Positions 46,401 to 57,090 of a stretch of 64,000 bases of DNA are shown here, in pieces. The stretch spans positions 116,386,234-116,450,233 of the forward strand of contig NW_023605305.1 in the NCBI RefSeq assembly GCF_014898055.3, written 5' to 3'. The notes under the pieces were generated by a model, which was given only the letters and a program-made list of their open reading frames with translations, made no database searches and had not been told where the DNA came from. Position 1 is the stretch's first letter. Each line of letters begins with the position of its first letter. The position numbers and the translations under genes are program-made. Source of the stretch: Talpa occidentalis (taxonomy: Eukaryota > Chordata > Mammalia > Eulipotyphla > Talpidae).

Positions 46401-47861
46401 GGTTTGCGCGGTAGGACTCGGCCTCCCTAGGACGTGGCTTCAGAATGTCAACGGCGCAAGGACGGGCCATCCCCTCCCGCCCAGCACAGGCGCCTGCCGG
46501 CCTGGCTCCGGGGGCGGGCGCACCGGGCGCCTCGGGCTCACTCCCGGACACGCAGATGGTTCCGAGGCACTTGAGCGCTCTGCCGTGAGCTGCTTGCAGG
46601 GGCCGTGCCATAATGAGTGTTTACACAGAAGTTTCTCTCGGATCTGGGAAGGAATCCCGGGTCCCAGGGGACGCACCTCTGGCTCGGCACCCAGGGGTGA
46701 CGTGGAGGTGGCCTCAGGGGCCATGCGTGGGCGTGGGCTGGTGTGGGCGTCCGGGAGGGGGTCCGCCAGGGCGGCCCGTGGCCCTGCTACCTGCGGCCTT
46801 TGTTCTCCCACGTGATGCTTCTCCCTCTTACGTGAAAACAAATGCAACGGTTTTCTCTGCTGGACAAGGGGGTGGGCGAAAGGCAAGGTGGGCCCGAGGG
46901 ACGCCTGAGCTGCAACCCCCCACGGCTGCCCCAGCCCAGCGGGTCCGCGGGAGAAGGCCGTGGGCATAGGGCCGAAACCCCACAGCGTGAGGGCCCACGC
47001 GTGTCCACGGCCCCCGCCGTCAAGAGTGAAATCAGAGCTTCTGTGCCGGTGCCCCCTTGAGGGCCTCCCCAGGCCGTGTAGCCGTCCCCCGCGGGGACTG
47101 CGGGGCCGGGACTGGGGCCGGGGGCTGCGGGTACAGGCAGCGTCTCCAGCAGGAAGTTTGTTTGGCGCATGAGGCACTAACACACGGCACACGCTTCAAG
47201 CGTGTGGCCTAACAGGTGTCAGGAAACAAAGCAAGTTACTCCCTCCTGTCCCCACCCCCTCGCCGGCACGGGGGAGGCCGGCAGGGACAGGCGCCGCGGC
47301 ACATGGGCACCCCCAACGTCCCCGCGCTGCCCCCCCCACCCCGCGCACACCAGGGACAGACGCCCCGTGATGGCCTGGCCCCGTGGGGAGCACACGCCAC
47401 CCTGCCCTAGCGCAGGCTGGGACCCCGTGGCGAGACCCCGAGCCCACCCTGGGCCCCGGCTAGGGTGCCGGGCTGCTGGCTCTGCTGGCACCCGCCGTGC
47501 GGGGGGCCGTCTCCCCCGCGGGGTCTGAGCGGGGAGGGCGGGGGTCCTTGGGCAGCCGCAGGCAGGCCGGGCTGGGAACAGAAGGCAGCCGTGTGGGAAG
47601 GAAGCTGCCGGCGCCCCGCGGAGGGGAGGGAGCCGCGTGCTCCGTGAACGGTGGGCTCCATGGGGACGGCCGCGGGGGGCCGCAGGGGCAGAGGGAAGGC
47701 AGGCAGGGAAGTTGAGGGTGGAGGCGCGCCTCAGCCAGCATGGCAGCGCCAGGGAAGGCGGAGAGCCCCCAACTCAGAGCGAGCCGCAGCCCCCGGCGCC
47801 CCTCGGCTGGCTCTGGAGGGACCCTCTCCCCGCCCCCAGCCAGGAGGCGCCCACCCGCCGG

Positions 47862-47955
47862 TGCAGTATCGATGTGCATATTTAACACATAATCACACCC
47901 GTAAATACACGCCCCGCGCACATTTATCTAAATAAATGGAATCGGCAGCAGCATC
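47862..47955. promoter_or_regulatory. Conserved-looking AT-rich element in intron 1, close to the promoter
   Basis: CAGTATCGATGTGCATATTTAAC, CATAATCACACCCGTAAATACACG, CATTTATCTAAATAAATGG (an inverted CATTTATCTAAATAAATG word) and a CAGCAGCATC end. It sits about 270 bases downstream of the exon 1 donor. Its location next to the GRIA1 promoter and its AT-rich motif set make it the best candidate intron-1 enhancer. Confidence 0.45.
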
Positions 47956-48226
47956 CACCGAGCCCCGCGTTAACTCCTTGCCGCCCGGTCCCCTCCCACC
48001 GCCTGCCTCTCCTCCCAGGCGGCTTCCTCCATTTCGCACGCCGGGGTGTGAGTGGGGAGTGTGCGTGTGCGCCCACGTCCCTTCTGCTCCCCGAGCCGCA
48101 GACGCCCCCTCCCCACGCCGAGCTCCCGAGCCACACACCGCGGCCCCGTCGCGGGGGTGGGGGGCGCAGACCCTGCCCCCCGACCGCCAGACCCCCGAGT
48201 CCCCCGCAGGCTGCCCTCTCGCTCAC

Positions 48227-48308
48227 CGATCTGGATGTTGTTGGGGAAATTGGCACCCACTACCGTGCCGAGGAACCCGGTGCAGAAGAGGGCGAGGATG
48301 CGCCGCAT
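48227..48308 (-). CDS. GRIA1: GRIA1 exon 1 coding part (start codon, signal peptide)
   Basis: The first coding exon of the GluA1 AMPA receptor subunit, a ligand-gated cation channel of excitatory synapses. The 82 bases encode 27 residues and one base of codon 28: a signal peptide (about residues 1-18, hydrophobic core I-L-A-L-F then T-G-F-L-G-T-V-V-G), then ANFPNNIQI, the start of the mature protein. The donor after 48227 reads gtgagc and joins exon 2 in phase (G|GG). The ATG at 48308 has A at -3 but C at +4, a moderate initiation context. Compared with human GluA1 from memory, the signal peptide differs at Q2R, H3R, F5L, F7L and A15T; all but the last fit A/T-to-G/C substitution. Two arginines ahead of the hydrophobic core are compatible with signal-peptide function. 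No alternative gene fits both exons and their splice phase. Confidence 0.96.
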
Positions 48309-48322
48309 ATTCCTGTTCGCAT
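48260..48322 (-). CDS. Upstream ORF overlapping the GRIA1 start codon
   Basis: An ATG at 48322 lies 14 bases upstream of the GRIA1 ATG in another frame. It opens a 20-codon frame that ends at TAG (48262-48260) inside the signal-peptide coding sequence. Scanning ribosomes would meet it first. Its context has G at +4 (ATGCGA gives C at +4 and T-C-C type bases upstream on the minus strand reads gcca before ATG), so initiation there may be leaky. Such overlapping upstream ORFs generally lower translation of the main frame. Whether it is used or conserved is not known from this sequence; the peptide is not expected to have a function of its own. Confidence 0.4.
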   Translation of the reverse strand: MRTGICGASSPSSAPGSSAR

Positions 48323-48760
48323 TGGCGAGAGGGGAGCCTAGGACCCGTCAGAGGTTGGCCGTGCCCCTTCCCGGCGCTCCGCTCCGCGGCCGCCGCCGCC
48401 GCTGGCCTCCGAGGTCCGCCCTGCCCGGCTGGCTTCCTCCCTTCCCTCGGCGCGGTCTGCCTGCTTCCCTGGGAGTCGGAGCATTTAAACTGCAGCCTTA
48501 ACACCAACTGACAGGCAGATTAACTGAGCGCGGAGCAGCAGCGTCCTCATGCTCGCTGGAACGCTCCCCCTCTCTCCTCTCCTGCCTCGCTCCCGCCCGC
48601 TCGCTCCCCCTCACACTCACACAGGCTGCAGGCGCGAGCTCCCCGCCACAGCTGGCTCCTCCCTGCACCCCGGCCTCATCCTCTCCTCCCCCCTTCCTGG
48701 GGGGGTGGGGGTGGGGGTGACCCCTGGAGCTCTGCCCTGAAAAGAACAACACCCCCTCCC
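48309..48760 (-). promoter_or_regulatory. GRIA1: GRIA1 5' UTR and promoter CpG island
   Basis: Immediately upstream of the start codon lies dense CpG sequence with a CCG-repeat patch near 48388-48402 and, read on the minus strand, C-rich runs at 48697-48720 that would suit Sp1-family factors. I see no convincing TATA box at a sensible distance; the closest AT-rich stretch is TTTAAA at 48484-48489. From the literature as I remember it, rodent GluA1 promoters lack TATA and start at several sites some 200-300 bases upstream of the ATG, which would put the start sites here around 48510-48600. The exact start sites cannot be fixed from sequence alone. Confidence 0.7.
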
Positions 48761-48767
48761 CGCCCTG

Positions 48768-49575
48768 CGGTGCCCAGCACCCTCCACCCCCGGCCTCTCG
48801 CCAGGCGGGTGCTCCTGGGAATGTGGGTGCAGCTGGAAGTCAGTAGGTGGCAGGGGGTCCCCACAGTGGCTCTGCGCCTGCTGGCCGCCTCATCTAGGTC
48901 ACTTTCCTGGGAGGCGCGGCTGTGCTGGATCTGTCTCTGCACTCCACTGGCCCAGATATTCCTACAACTAATTCCTGAGGGGAGACCCTAGAAATCCCTC
49001 CTAGGAACTTTAAAGGGAAAAAGCCTTTTCTCCCCCAAAGGGAGGAACGACAGGAAGACGTGGGCGGGCGGGGGGCTGCAGGGATGGGCGGCCAGAGGCC
49101 CGCTTGGACCTCGGCCATCCCGCGGGCCTCCCGCCGCCTGGGGTCTCCCCACCCAGCCCTGGCAGCCAGCCTGCCCCGGCCCTGCGTCCCGGCGCCTGTG
49201 GCATCAGATCGTGGGTGCGCGATGGAGTCTGGGGAGCCTCACACAGAGCGAGGCGTGAGTCATTTTGCGGGGAGCCAGGGAGGGCTCGGCCGCTCCCCAT
49301 GGTCTCTGGATGCTGGTGGTGCTCAGCGACCCTGGCCCAGGCCCCAAGGGAGGAGGCCGTGGGGAGGAGGAGCAGGTTCAGGCGCAACGTGTGAGACGCC
49401 AGCAGCCGTCACTCAGAGCCTGGCGCTGCGGATCCCGGGGCGGCTTCAGGGTCCTCGCTCTCTGCCGCCGGCCTGGGACAGGCCACGCCTGCTCCAGATG
49501 ACAGCCCCGGCGCCAGGCTAAACCAGGGACACAGGCCTACTGAGTGGAGCCTGGATGCGGGGCCACTCACAGCCG
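48768..49575. other. 5' flank, no gene seen
   Basis: Follows the promoter CpG island. One AT-richer patch (48950-49035: CAGATATTCCTACAAC, AACTTTAAAGGG) is noted. Otherwise GC-rich, without a recognised feature. Confidence 0.45.
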
Positions 49576-49577
49576 CA

Positions 49578-49702
49578 CACGGACAGTCTCAGCCTGGCAC
49601 GCGGATGGCCTGACCCGCGCACAGGGACCGCCTGACCCGCACACAGGGACCGCCTGACCCGGGCACAGGGACCGCCTGACCCGCGCACGCAGACGGCCTG
49701 CC
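49578..49702 (+). repeat. 22-base minisatellite (CGCCTGACCCGCGCACAGGGAC type)
   Basis: About five units of 22 bases, the middle three nearly identical (variation GCGCAC, CACAC, GGGCAC). The outer units are more diverged. Confidence 0.92.
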
Positions 49703-50334
49703 CTTCCCCACCGCCCTGGGCAGAGCCCCTACCAAGGACGAGAATCCAGGACAAGCAGGGCCCCTCCCCAGGGGCGGGGACGGACGGCGCTGGACCTGAC
49801 TATGCTTGGTCCCTAGACGAGGCCTCTTCCCGGAAACCCCGTTACTCCGCGGGGAGTGGCCGGCCCGGATGTGGGTGCTGCCAGAGGCGGCCTCACCAGG
49901 CACGGGCCTGGAGCGGCCCCACGGCTCCCACCGCACTGCAAGCTCGAGCGAGTTTACGCAGACGTGTCCCGCCGACGTGCCCTGAGGAGGCGGCCCGGGG
50001 TCTGAACTCCACCCCAGCGTCGAGGCAGAAGCAGTGGAGGGACAGTCCAGAGGGCGTGGGCTGGCTGGGAGGGCCGGGACGGAGTCCTCCGCCTCATTTT
50101 CGCCCCTTGCTATTTTGTGGGACCTGGGACCCCGGAGGCCCCGATGCTGTGCCTGGTGGACATACTGATCAGGCGTCTCTGAGGCCTCCCGCTCCCGCCA
50201 CCTCAGAACAGGCCTCAGAGCCCTTGGCAAGGCTGATCAGCACAGTCTCAACGCCCACCTGTAGCAGGTAGGTTTGTTGTGCTTTGCGGGAGGGGCGCTC
50301 GGAAGACCGTTTGTGGGAGCTGAGTTCAGTCAGG

Positions 50335-50442
50335 CAGGGCTCCTGAATTACAGAGGCTCCCGAATTACGGGGACTCCTGAATTATGGGGGCTCCTGAATT
50401 ATGGGGGGCTCCTGAATTACGGGGGCTCCTGAATTACAGCTC
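50335..50442 (+). repeat. 18-19-base minisatellite (CTCCTGAATTACGGGGG type)
   Basis: Six imperfect copies of CTCCTGAATTAYGGGGR with variable G-run length, an AT-containing repeat in GC-rich DNA. Confidence 0.9.
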
Positions 50443-50449
50443 CTGCCTG

Positions 50450-53400
50450 TGGTCCTAGCAGATATGGCCTGGCTCCCCCTACCTGTTAGGTACGTCTTTT
50501 GGGGTTCCGTAAACATGGGGCTCATGCCCTCTGACTCGCCTGTGGGCGTCTACTGTGCATTCCCACGCAGGCACGGTTGACTGGACAGTGGGCAGGGCCT
50601 GAGGCAGACGGCGTGCTCAGGGGGTCAGCTGGGGGCAGTGGTGCCCCTGGGCGGGCTGGCTGCATCGGGAGGTGTCCTTGGCCTTCACGGCCAGGCTGCC
50701 CGGCCCCGGTGGGAGGAGGTGGGGTGCGGCTGAGCCGAGGACGACCTGCACAGCGCTGGGCCACCGCACAGGCACAGCCGCCGGTGCCGCCTTCACGTCC
50801 TCCGTCACCGCCTGCAAGGATGCCCCGAGGCACGTGGGGGGTCCTGGCAAGCCTCCTCACGCTGCTTCCCTTGACCCCAGGACCCTGGTATGGCTGGCTG
50901 TGACTGGCCAGCTGGGTCGTGACACCCCAGTTCCTCCCCATGTGGCTGAGAAGGACGTGTCTGGCTCTGCTCCCAGCCACAGCCCAGGGAGGAGGGTGCT
51001 GGCCCAGCGGGGACGCGCAGGCGTGGGTGGGCTGGGCGGAGGGGCCGAGAGCGGGGCCCGCCTGCGGGAAGGCGCCTGTGGCCGGGTGTGTCTCTTCGTC
51101 CAGGGGCAGCAGTAAGAGGTCTTGTGTGGTTTTGAATATTAAATGGCCCAGGGGGTGCCTGCGGGCTTGACTGGCCGCTGAGTGTCCGGCTGAGTGGTCC
51201 TGAGCACATGGGCCCAGCATCTGCCCCAAACGGGGGGAGGGAGGGGGGCCGAGTCCGTTTGGCCTCCGGGCCTGACTCGGCACGTGTGAGAAGCTAAGAG
51301 AGGTCAGGCGGTGGCCGCAGGCTGTTGGGGCGCTGACCCTACCCGGCGAGGCCCTCTGTGTGGGGCCGCACCTCCACCTGCAAAATGTGGGGTTTGCCCT
51401 GAACCCCTCCTGCTTTGGGCATGTTAGCTCCTGGCATGTGGCAGTTTGGGGAGGGGGCCCCTGAGAGTCACGATCTGAGGATCGGGCCCTGACGAACAGG
51501 CAGGAACGCCCTCGGGGAGGCGCCGCCGCGGCTTGGAAAGGCCCCTGCTTAAAAGACGTGGAAAAATAATGATAATGTTTTTCATGTTGTTAGCACAACC
51601 TCTCCAGAAGGCTCCCAAAATACCCCGCAGACCGTGCGTGGCGAGAACACCCCCCGGAGGAGGTACCGCCACCCTGGCGTCCTGCCAGGCTGGGCAGCCT
51701 CTCTGCTCTCCCTCTCCAGGCGCCCCCCACACGCTCTCGTCTCCACAGCCCTCAGCACCACTAGGCAATTAGGGAGCCGCAGTTCTGGGGACACCCTGGG
51801 GCAGGATCAATGCCTGGGAAGAAAGGGTCGGCTCCCAGGGGACGCGCCCACACAGCCATCGCTTCTGGAGGAATTGGAGGCGCTGACTTTCCTCCAAAGC
51901 GGCGGGGCCTTTGGAAGGGCCGGCCGACCTCGGGGCTGGTGCCCAGCGCGGGTCCCTGGCCATCCTAGGCTTAGCGCACGCCCGCTGGCGACGCGGGGCA
52001 CCCTCTGCAGGTGCCGTTTGTTTGCAGGAGACCGTGACCTCGGCGTCCTGCTGGGGGCCCCTGAGGTTCTCCACGCACGTCTGGAGGTGATGGCTCGGCG
52101 AGGCTCCGGGCACGGGGAGGCCCCACTGGAGGAGCAGACTGGCCCGTCCTTACCCTGCGGATGGAGCCGGCCCCGTTTGCTGCTGGAGCCCTCTCCCAGA
52201 CTCCAGCTGGCTGATTTCCGCAAAGCCAGGGCCACTTCCTGAACCTGCAAAACACTTGTCCGCCAGGCTGGGCACGTGCGAGTCTATGCCCAGGGCTCCT
52301 GCCATCCCTCCTGCCGCCCGCCTCCCTCCTCCCTCACCAGCCTTCCCGCTCCTGGCCCGAGCGAGGGGCCGGGGCCGCCCTTCAGCAGAGGCCACGGGCT
52401 GTGGAACACAGCCACCTCCACACCCTCCGCCCAGGCCTCCCTCTCGGCCAGCCCCGTCTCCACCCCACCGCGTGGCTGCACTGCACGCCCCTTCGCTGCA
52501 GCACGCCAGACGTCGTCACTCCTGGCTGGGATCTCCATGGCAGCCTTGGACTGAGCCCCCAACCTGGAGCCGCCGCCTCTTCAACCCCGCAGCCCACACC
52601 GCCCCCTCGCTTGCTGTGCGCGGGCGCGCTGGCCTGCCTGCAACGCGTCCTGCCTCGGGACCTTTGCACTTGCTTTGCTGTCTGCCTGGAGAGCTCCGCC
52701 CCAGAAGCCCAGGGCTCCCGCTCCCACGCCACCCGGGCTCCTGCCCGAAGCCTCCCGCCTGCTGGTCTGCGGCGGTGCCCGTCCCGCAGCGTCCCGCCGC
52801 CTGTCTTCGCGGCGCTGGTCTTCACCTGTGATGCGGGTCCCCCATAGCTCGAGCAGAGCCTTCCTGGGAAAGTCTCGCAAACGGAACTGGCAGAAAAAAC
52901 GTTTGCCGTTAATCCACGTGGAGAAGTTGGGCGTATCCAGAGAGTCAAAGTACGACCCCCCCAAACCCACTCACACCCGAGCAGCACTGGCGCCCCGGGA
53001 GCGCGGGCACAGCGCGGGCACAGCGCGACCGGCCGAAGCGCCGCAGCAAAGCCAGCGCGGAGCCCGGCCCTTCCCCTTCCGCCCCGAAGCACAACGTCGC
53101 TTTCGGTTGTTCCCTCAGGGGGAGCAAGGGAGGCCCTTGAACAAAATTCTCTTTCTGGGTCCTTGGCGCGTGACAGGCGTTCCGCGAGGACCTGCTGTCA
53201 TCGCACCGCATTTCCCCAGACCTCGCGTTCCTGAGAACCCGCGACAGCGCCCGGCGAGGACTCTCCGTCCCGTGGAGCTCCGGCCCGCCAGGCCGTGTGA
53301 TGGGCACGCGGGGGGGCAGGGGCTGCCGCTGCCTGCTGGCTCGTGCCCTGGCCGTCGCTAGGCTGTCCTGGCGCTGCAGGCTGGGGCGTGGGACGCCAAG

Positions 53401-53505
53401 CCAGCTCTCGGTGAAGGCCTGGAGAATGGGCCGTCCGTACCCTCCCCTGCACCCCCTGCCAGTCACTTTCTGGTGTGTGAAGACGGGTGCTTTGCTCGTC
53501 TCCCC
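50450..53505. other. GC-rich 5' flank, no gene seen
   Basis: No recognised exon, RNA gene or transposon. A mildly AT-rich patch at 51555-51615 (GGAAAAATAATGATAATG, TTTTTCATGTTGTTAGC) may be a small conserved element. Confidence 0.45.
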
Positions 53506-53507
53506 CG

Positions 53508-53605
53508 ACTCTGAGTGCTCCCTGGCTCTCTGGGTGCTCCCCGGCTCTCTGGGTGCTCCCCGGCTCTCTGGGTGCTCCCTGGCTCTCTGGGTGCTCCCTG
53601 CCCCT
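53508..53605 (+). repeat. 19-base minisatellite (GGCTCTCTGGGTGCTCCCY type)
   Basis: Period 19 measured between GGCTCTCT at 53524, 53543 and 53562, five units in all, nearly identical. Confidence 0.95.
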
Positions 53606-54002
53606 TGTGACGTGAGAGTCAGCGTAGCCCCCAAGAGGGAGCCCTCGCTATGCCCTTACGGCAGGGTGGGCAGGCCTGGGGGGTCATCGTCCTCCCTGAG
53701 CTCCTGCAGCTGCCTAGAGGCGGGCCGGGCCTCCGCCCTCGCACCTGGTCCCAAGGCCGGTCCCTGACCCTGGTCACGGGCCGCGCATCCATGTCGGGCA
53801 GGGCCTTGGCGCCAGCACCTCAGGGAGCTGGAGGGCTTCGTCCCAGGGCGGGGGCCAGAGCTGACCAGCCCCTCAGGCCCCTCCGCCCAGTTCGCCAGGA
53901 AAGGGCGCTGAGGGCTGCTCAGAGGCACCTGGGCCCTGGGCCCTGAAAGAGAAGGTGAATGGCACGTCGCTCCCCACGCGCGAGAGCCCTCTCTGGGGCC
54001 GG

Positions 54003-54128
54003 CGGTAATTACGGGCTCGCTCAGGCCTCCCCACCCCCCGGCCAGAGGGAGACTTTAATCTGTTTTCAGGAGACTTGACACATGAACGACCCTAGTTGAC
54101 TGTCACATGCTAGTGTAAACACGCTGCG
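54003..54128. promoter_or_regulatory. AT-richer candidate conserved element
   Basis: GCGGTAATTACGGG (TAATTA core), GAGACTTTAATCTG, ACTTGACACATGAACG and CTAGTGTAAACACG. Sharp contrast with flanks; motifs only. Confidence 0.4.
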
Positions 54129-54418
54129 GGCCCAGCCCCGGCCTCGCCTCTCTCGCTCCAGGAGACACAGCCGGGCAGGCAGGCGGGGGCTGCAGGTGGG
54201 GCGAGACTGCGGGGCCAGGCCCTGGAAGGGTCGATCCTGCCCACCGCCCCCGCCCCGGGGGCTCAGGGCTGAGTCCTGAGCTGGGCGGCGAGAAGCCCAC
54301 ACCCCACGGGCCGGGAGGGCCCCGCCCGCTCCTCCTCGGGACCAGTGTGTCTGCCCGTCATGGCGCGTGTGCTCCCGCCCGCTGACCGCCGCCGCGGGCC
54401 CAGCTCAGCATCGCAGAC

Positions 54419-54444
54419 GGGGGGGGGGGGGGGGGGGGGGGGGG
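54419..54444 (+). repeat. Run of 26 G
   Basis: An uninterrupted run of 26 guanines. A microsatellite of this length is able to form G-quadruplex DNA and is prone to sequencing length error, so its true length is uncertain. Confidence 0.85.
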
Positions 54445-54729
54445 TGCGCGGCCGGAGGCGGGGCCCCTTCCACGAGGAGGGACGCGGCAGGCGTCTGTGA
54501 CCGTCCCAGGTTTACACTTCAGGTGCCGGTCGCCACCCCACACGCACCTCCCAAGCACCCCCAATCCTCACCAGAGCCCCCCGGGCGCCCTCTCCACCGT
54601 GACCCCAGCCCCGCCCCCCTACAGCCTGAATTCGAAGTCATGATTTCAGGGTTCATTTGGGTCTCCTCTTGCTTGGTTTCTTTGCGTTCCACACACGAGT
54701 GACGCCGTCCCGTGTCTGCCTTTCTCCTT

Positions 54730-55061
54730 TTTTTTTTTAAAAAATTTTTTTTTTTTAATTTTATAGAGGCATGTTTATTTTTATATTTATTTATTTGTTT
54801 GTTTGTTTTGTTTATACAAGCACTGGGCACAGTCAGAAGCGCGGGAGGGTGAGAGAATTCACCAGAGCCAGAGCGGGAAGCAGAGCAGGCAGAAGGACCG
54901 AAGCACACTGCTGAGGGGAGCAGCGGGCGGCAGGAGAGGTCTGCGCGCCATGTGGGACCCTCCTCCGGTGGCCGGGGAGCAGCCGGGGATCGAACCGGCG
55001 CCGCAGAGGCTGCGGGCAGCTTCACAACCCAGCGCTCAACCGCTGCGCCCCCGGGGAGGCC
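54730..55061 (-). mobile_element. tRNA-derived SINE with perfect target-site duplication
   Basis: Flanked by exact copies of CTGCCTTTCTCCTT at 54716-54729 and 55062-55075. The element reads on the minus strand: head GGCCTCCCCGGGGGCGCAGC, an A-box-like GGCGCAGCGGTTGAGC, a B box GGTTCGATCCC (at 54986-54996), a middle part with CCCACATGGCGC and GCAGCCTCTGCG words, and a long A-rich tail (54730-54815) with AAATA and AAACA. The 332-base length and the intact duplication indicate a fairly recent insertion. The family is not identified from memory; the head resembles several laurasiatherian SINEs. Confidence 0.92.
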
Positions 55062-55079
55062 CTGCCTTTCTCCTTCTAA

Positions 55080-56955
55080 CGTCACTGGGCGTCGCCCGCA
55101 CCGGTTCCCTCCCTGTTGTAGCAACTAGCGGGATTTCATCCTTTCCCGCGTAGTCTCCCAGCCGGCGCGCTCACCCCACATTCCTCGTCCTGTGCCGCCG
55201 GCCCCCGGGAAGGGCCCTTCGCTCGGCTCTTGCGAGTGGCGCTGCAGGGAACAGGGACAGGGTCCTCCCAAGGTCCCTTCACGTCTGTCGTGTTCTCGCG
55301 TGGACTTGCCAGCGCCTCGGGCAGACCCGCCTGCCGTGCGACGAGCAACCGCGTCCCGCTGTCAGCCGGGGCTGGACCCGTCCGCACGCGCCTCTGCCTG
55401 CACCCTCCCTGGCCTGTCTCGGGTTTGTTCTCTGCGTTTGTTGCTTTATTTCTCGACGGGGGCCCTTCTGGCAGGTGGGGTGGGGGGGGTGGGGTCTCCC
55501 TGTGGCTGTGACGTGTGCTTCCCGATGACCAGGACGCACGATTGTCCTTGTGCCTGTTGGTGTCTGTGCGTCTGCCCTGGACCAGCGCCCGTCAGCGCTG
55601 GGCCCGCTGGGCCGGGCTGTTTGCTTCCCGCTGAGTGTTCTGACTTCTCTGGGTCGCGGCTACCAGCCTGTCACTGTGTGCCCAGGGTCCCCCCCAGGGC
55701 TCCTTCCCCCTCTGATGACAGCCCCCGGCTGCCAGGGCCCTGACGTGCTGGCCCCGCTGTTCACACGCTCTTTCTGTCTCGTGTTTTCTCCTGTGCATTT
55801 GATGTGTCAGTCCACACCCCGTCTTTAATCCACTGTGCATGGTCCTCCCCTGGGGTTTGTCTCTTTGTTCCCTGGTCCTCACCCTGGAGCCTCCCCAGGA
55901 TGGACCGAGAACCTGGCCCTCGGGGCTGCGATTCCGGAGGGTGTGCAGCCCAAGGCCTGGGGAGCTCGTCCTGCTGCGCTCCGGGTGGCTATGGCAACAC
56001 CCCGGCCAGCGTGTCCTGGGGCCTTGACTGCCCTCCCCCAAGCCTCAGGCTCTCCTTGAGGTGGCCAGTGACCACCTCCGTGTCCTGGCGTTGTCTGAGG
56101 CAGCCCTGGCCGGGCACTCGGGAGGAGAGGATGTCTGGGTCCTGTTTCTTCCTACCAAGAAAAATGAAACAAGGTATTCAAGGGACCATCTGGGGTGCCT
56201 GGCCCCAGGCGGGGGTGACGGTGGGGGAAGGTTCCTCGCAGAGCGCGGGGAGGGCCTGAGGCGTGGGCGTGGGCAGTCGAGGCCCCAGGAGACGCTGGCT
56301 GGGGTGCTGCCACAGCCCCTGGAGCGCTCAGGGAGAGGCTTCTGGGTCGGCCCTCACCCTGCAGGTGTGGGGTGAGGAGATCGGGCCTGAGCTCCCCAAC
56401 TGGGGCGGCCCCATCCAGGCCAGGGCCCTTGACTGGAGGCTGCGCTTGGGCTGGTCCTTGGAGGGAGGGGGGAACCGCGCAGACCTCGCCCAGCAGAGAG
56501 TGACTCCCACCCTCTGCCTCTCGCGCTCTGCTCGGAGGGGACACTCCGGAGAGATGGACGCTGACCAAGGCAGCTCCCGGGGAGTCAGTGACGGCCGAGA
56601 GCAGCAGCGGGTCTTCCAGGCGGCGCCGCAGCCAAGCCCGAGGCCAGGCGGGAGCCAGAGGCGTCACCCGCAGCTCGGACGGACGGACGGATGAGGTGGA
56701 TCCAGAGCCAGGACGTCAGAGCAGGGGCCAGGCGGGCTGCGGAATGAGAACTCGGCTTTACACGCCTGTCTGCCGCCCCCGCCCGAGCCCGCTGAGCCGC
56801 GCTCGCCTCAGCACGCCAGGCCGGCCCGCGGGCGGCCGGGGTCACCGTCCTCTGCCAAGGCGACGCATCCCCGAGTCCACTCATCCCCTCGCATCACCCC
56901 GGAGAAGCAGACCCGACCCCGGCCGGCAGTCGCCCTGGGGAGGGCTGGGGTGCCA
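55080..56955. other. GC-rich 5' flank, no gene seen
   Basis: No recognised exon, RNA gene or transposon. A GGAC repeat occurs near 56677-56695. Somewhat T-rich words around 55430-55560 have no recognised identity. Confidence 0.45.
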
Positions 56956-56959
56956 CCGG

Positions 56960-57090
56960 CCGTTTTAGGGGTCACCCCATTTATTTTGGGAAGAAAACTC
57001 TCTGGCCGGTGCCGTAGAAATATTTATTGCAAGTTTTTCTTCACTCGATGCGGGCGACTATTTCATATTATTCTGATGCACAGAAAGGGG
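56960..57090. promoter_or_regulatory. AT-rich island, candidate conserved non-coding element
   Basis: CCCCATTTATTTTGGG, GTAGAAATATTTATTGC, AAGTTTTTCTTCACTC and ACTATTTCATATTATTCTGATGC in a CpG-rich region. No transposon recognised. Confidence 0.45.

Larger units (their letters stand above)
45866..48226 (-). other. GRIA1: GRIA1 intron 1
   Basis: A 2361-base phase-1 intron between the GRIA1 exons, with GT donor at the 48226 side and AG acceptor at 45866-45867. It is GC- and CpG-rich. Several reading frames stay open across it (for example about 45.9-46.4 and 46.4-47.2 kb), but they overlap one another on both strands and resemble nothing known. The parts that stand out are two AT-richer islands, listed separately at 46288-46400 and 47862-47955. 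No recognisable transposon is present. Confidence 0.9.

Noticed and set aside
54730..55061. A functional tRNA gene at the A/B-box region
   Set aside because: The boxes are the head of a SINE with a long A-rich tail and target duplication; the cloverleaf is not intact.
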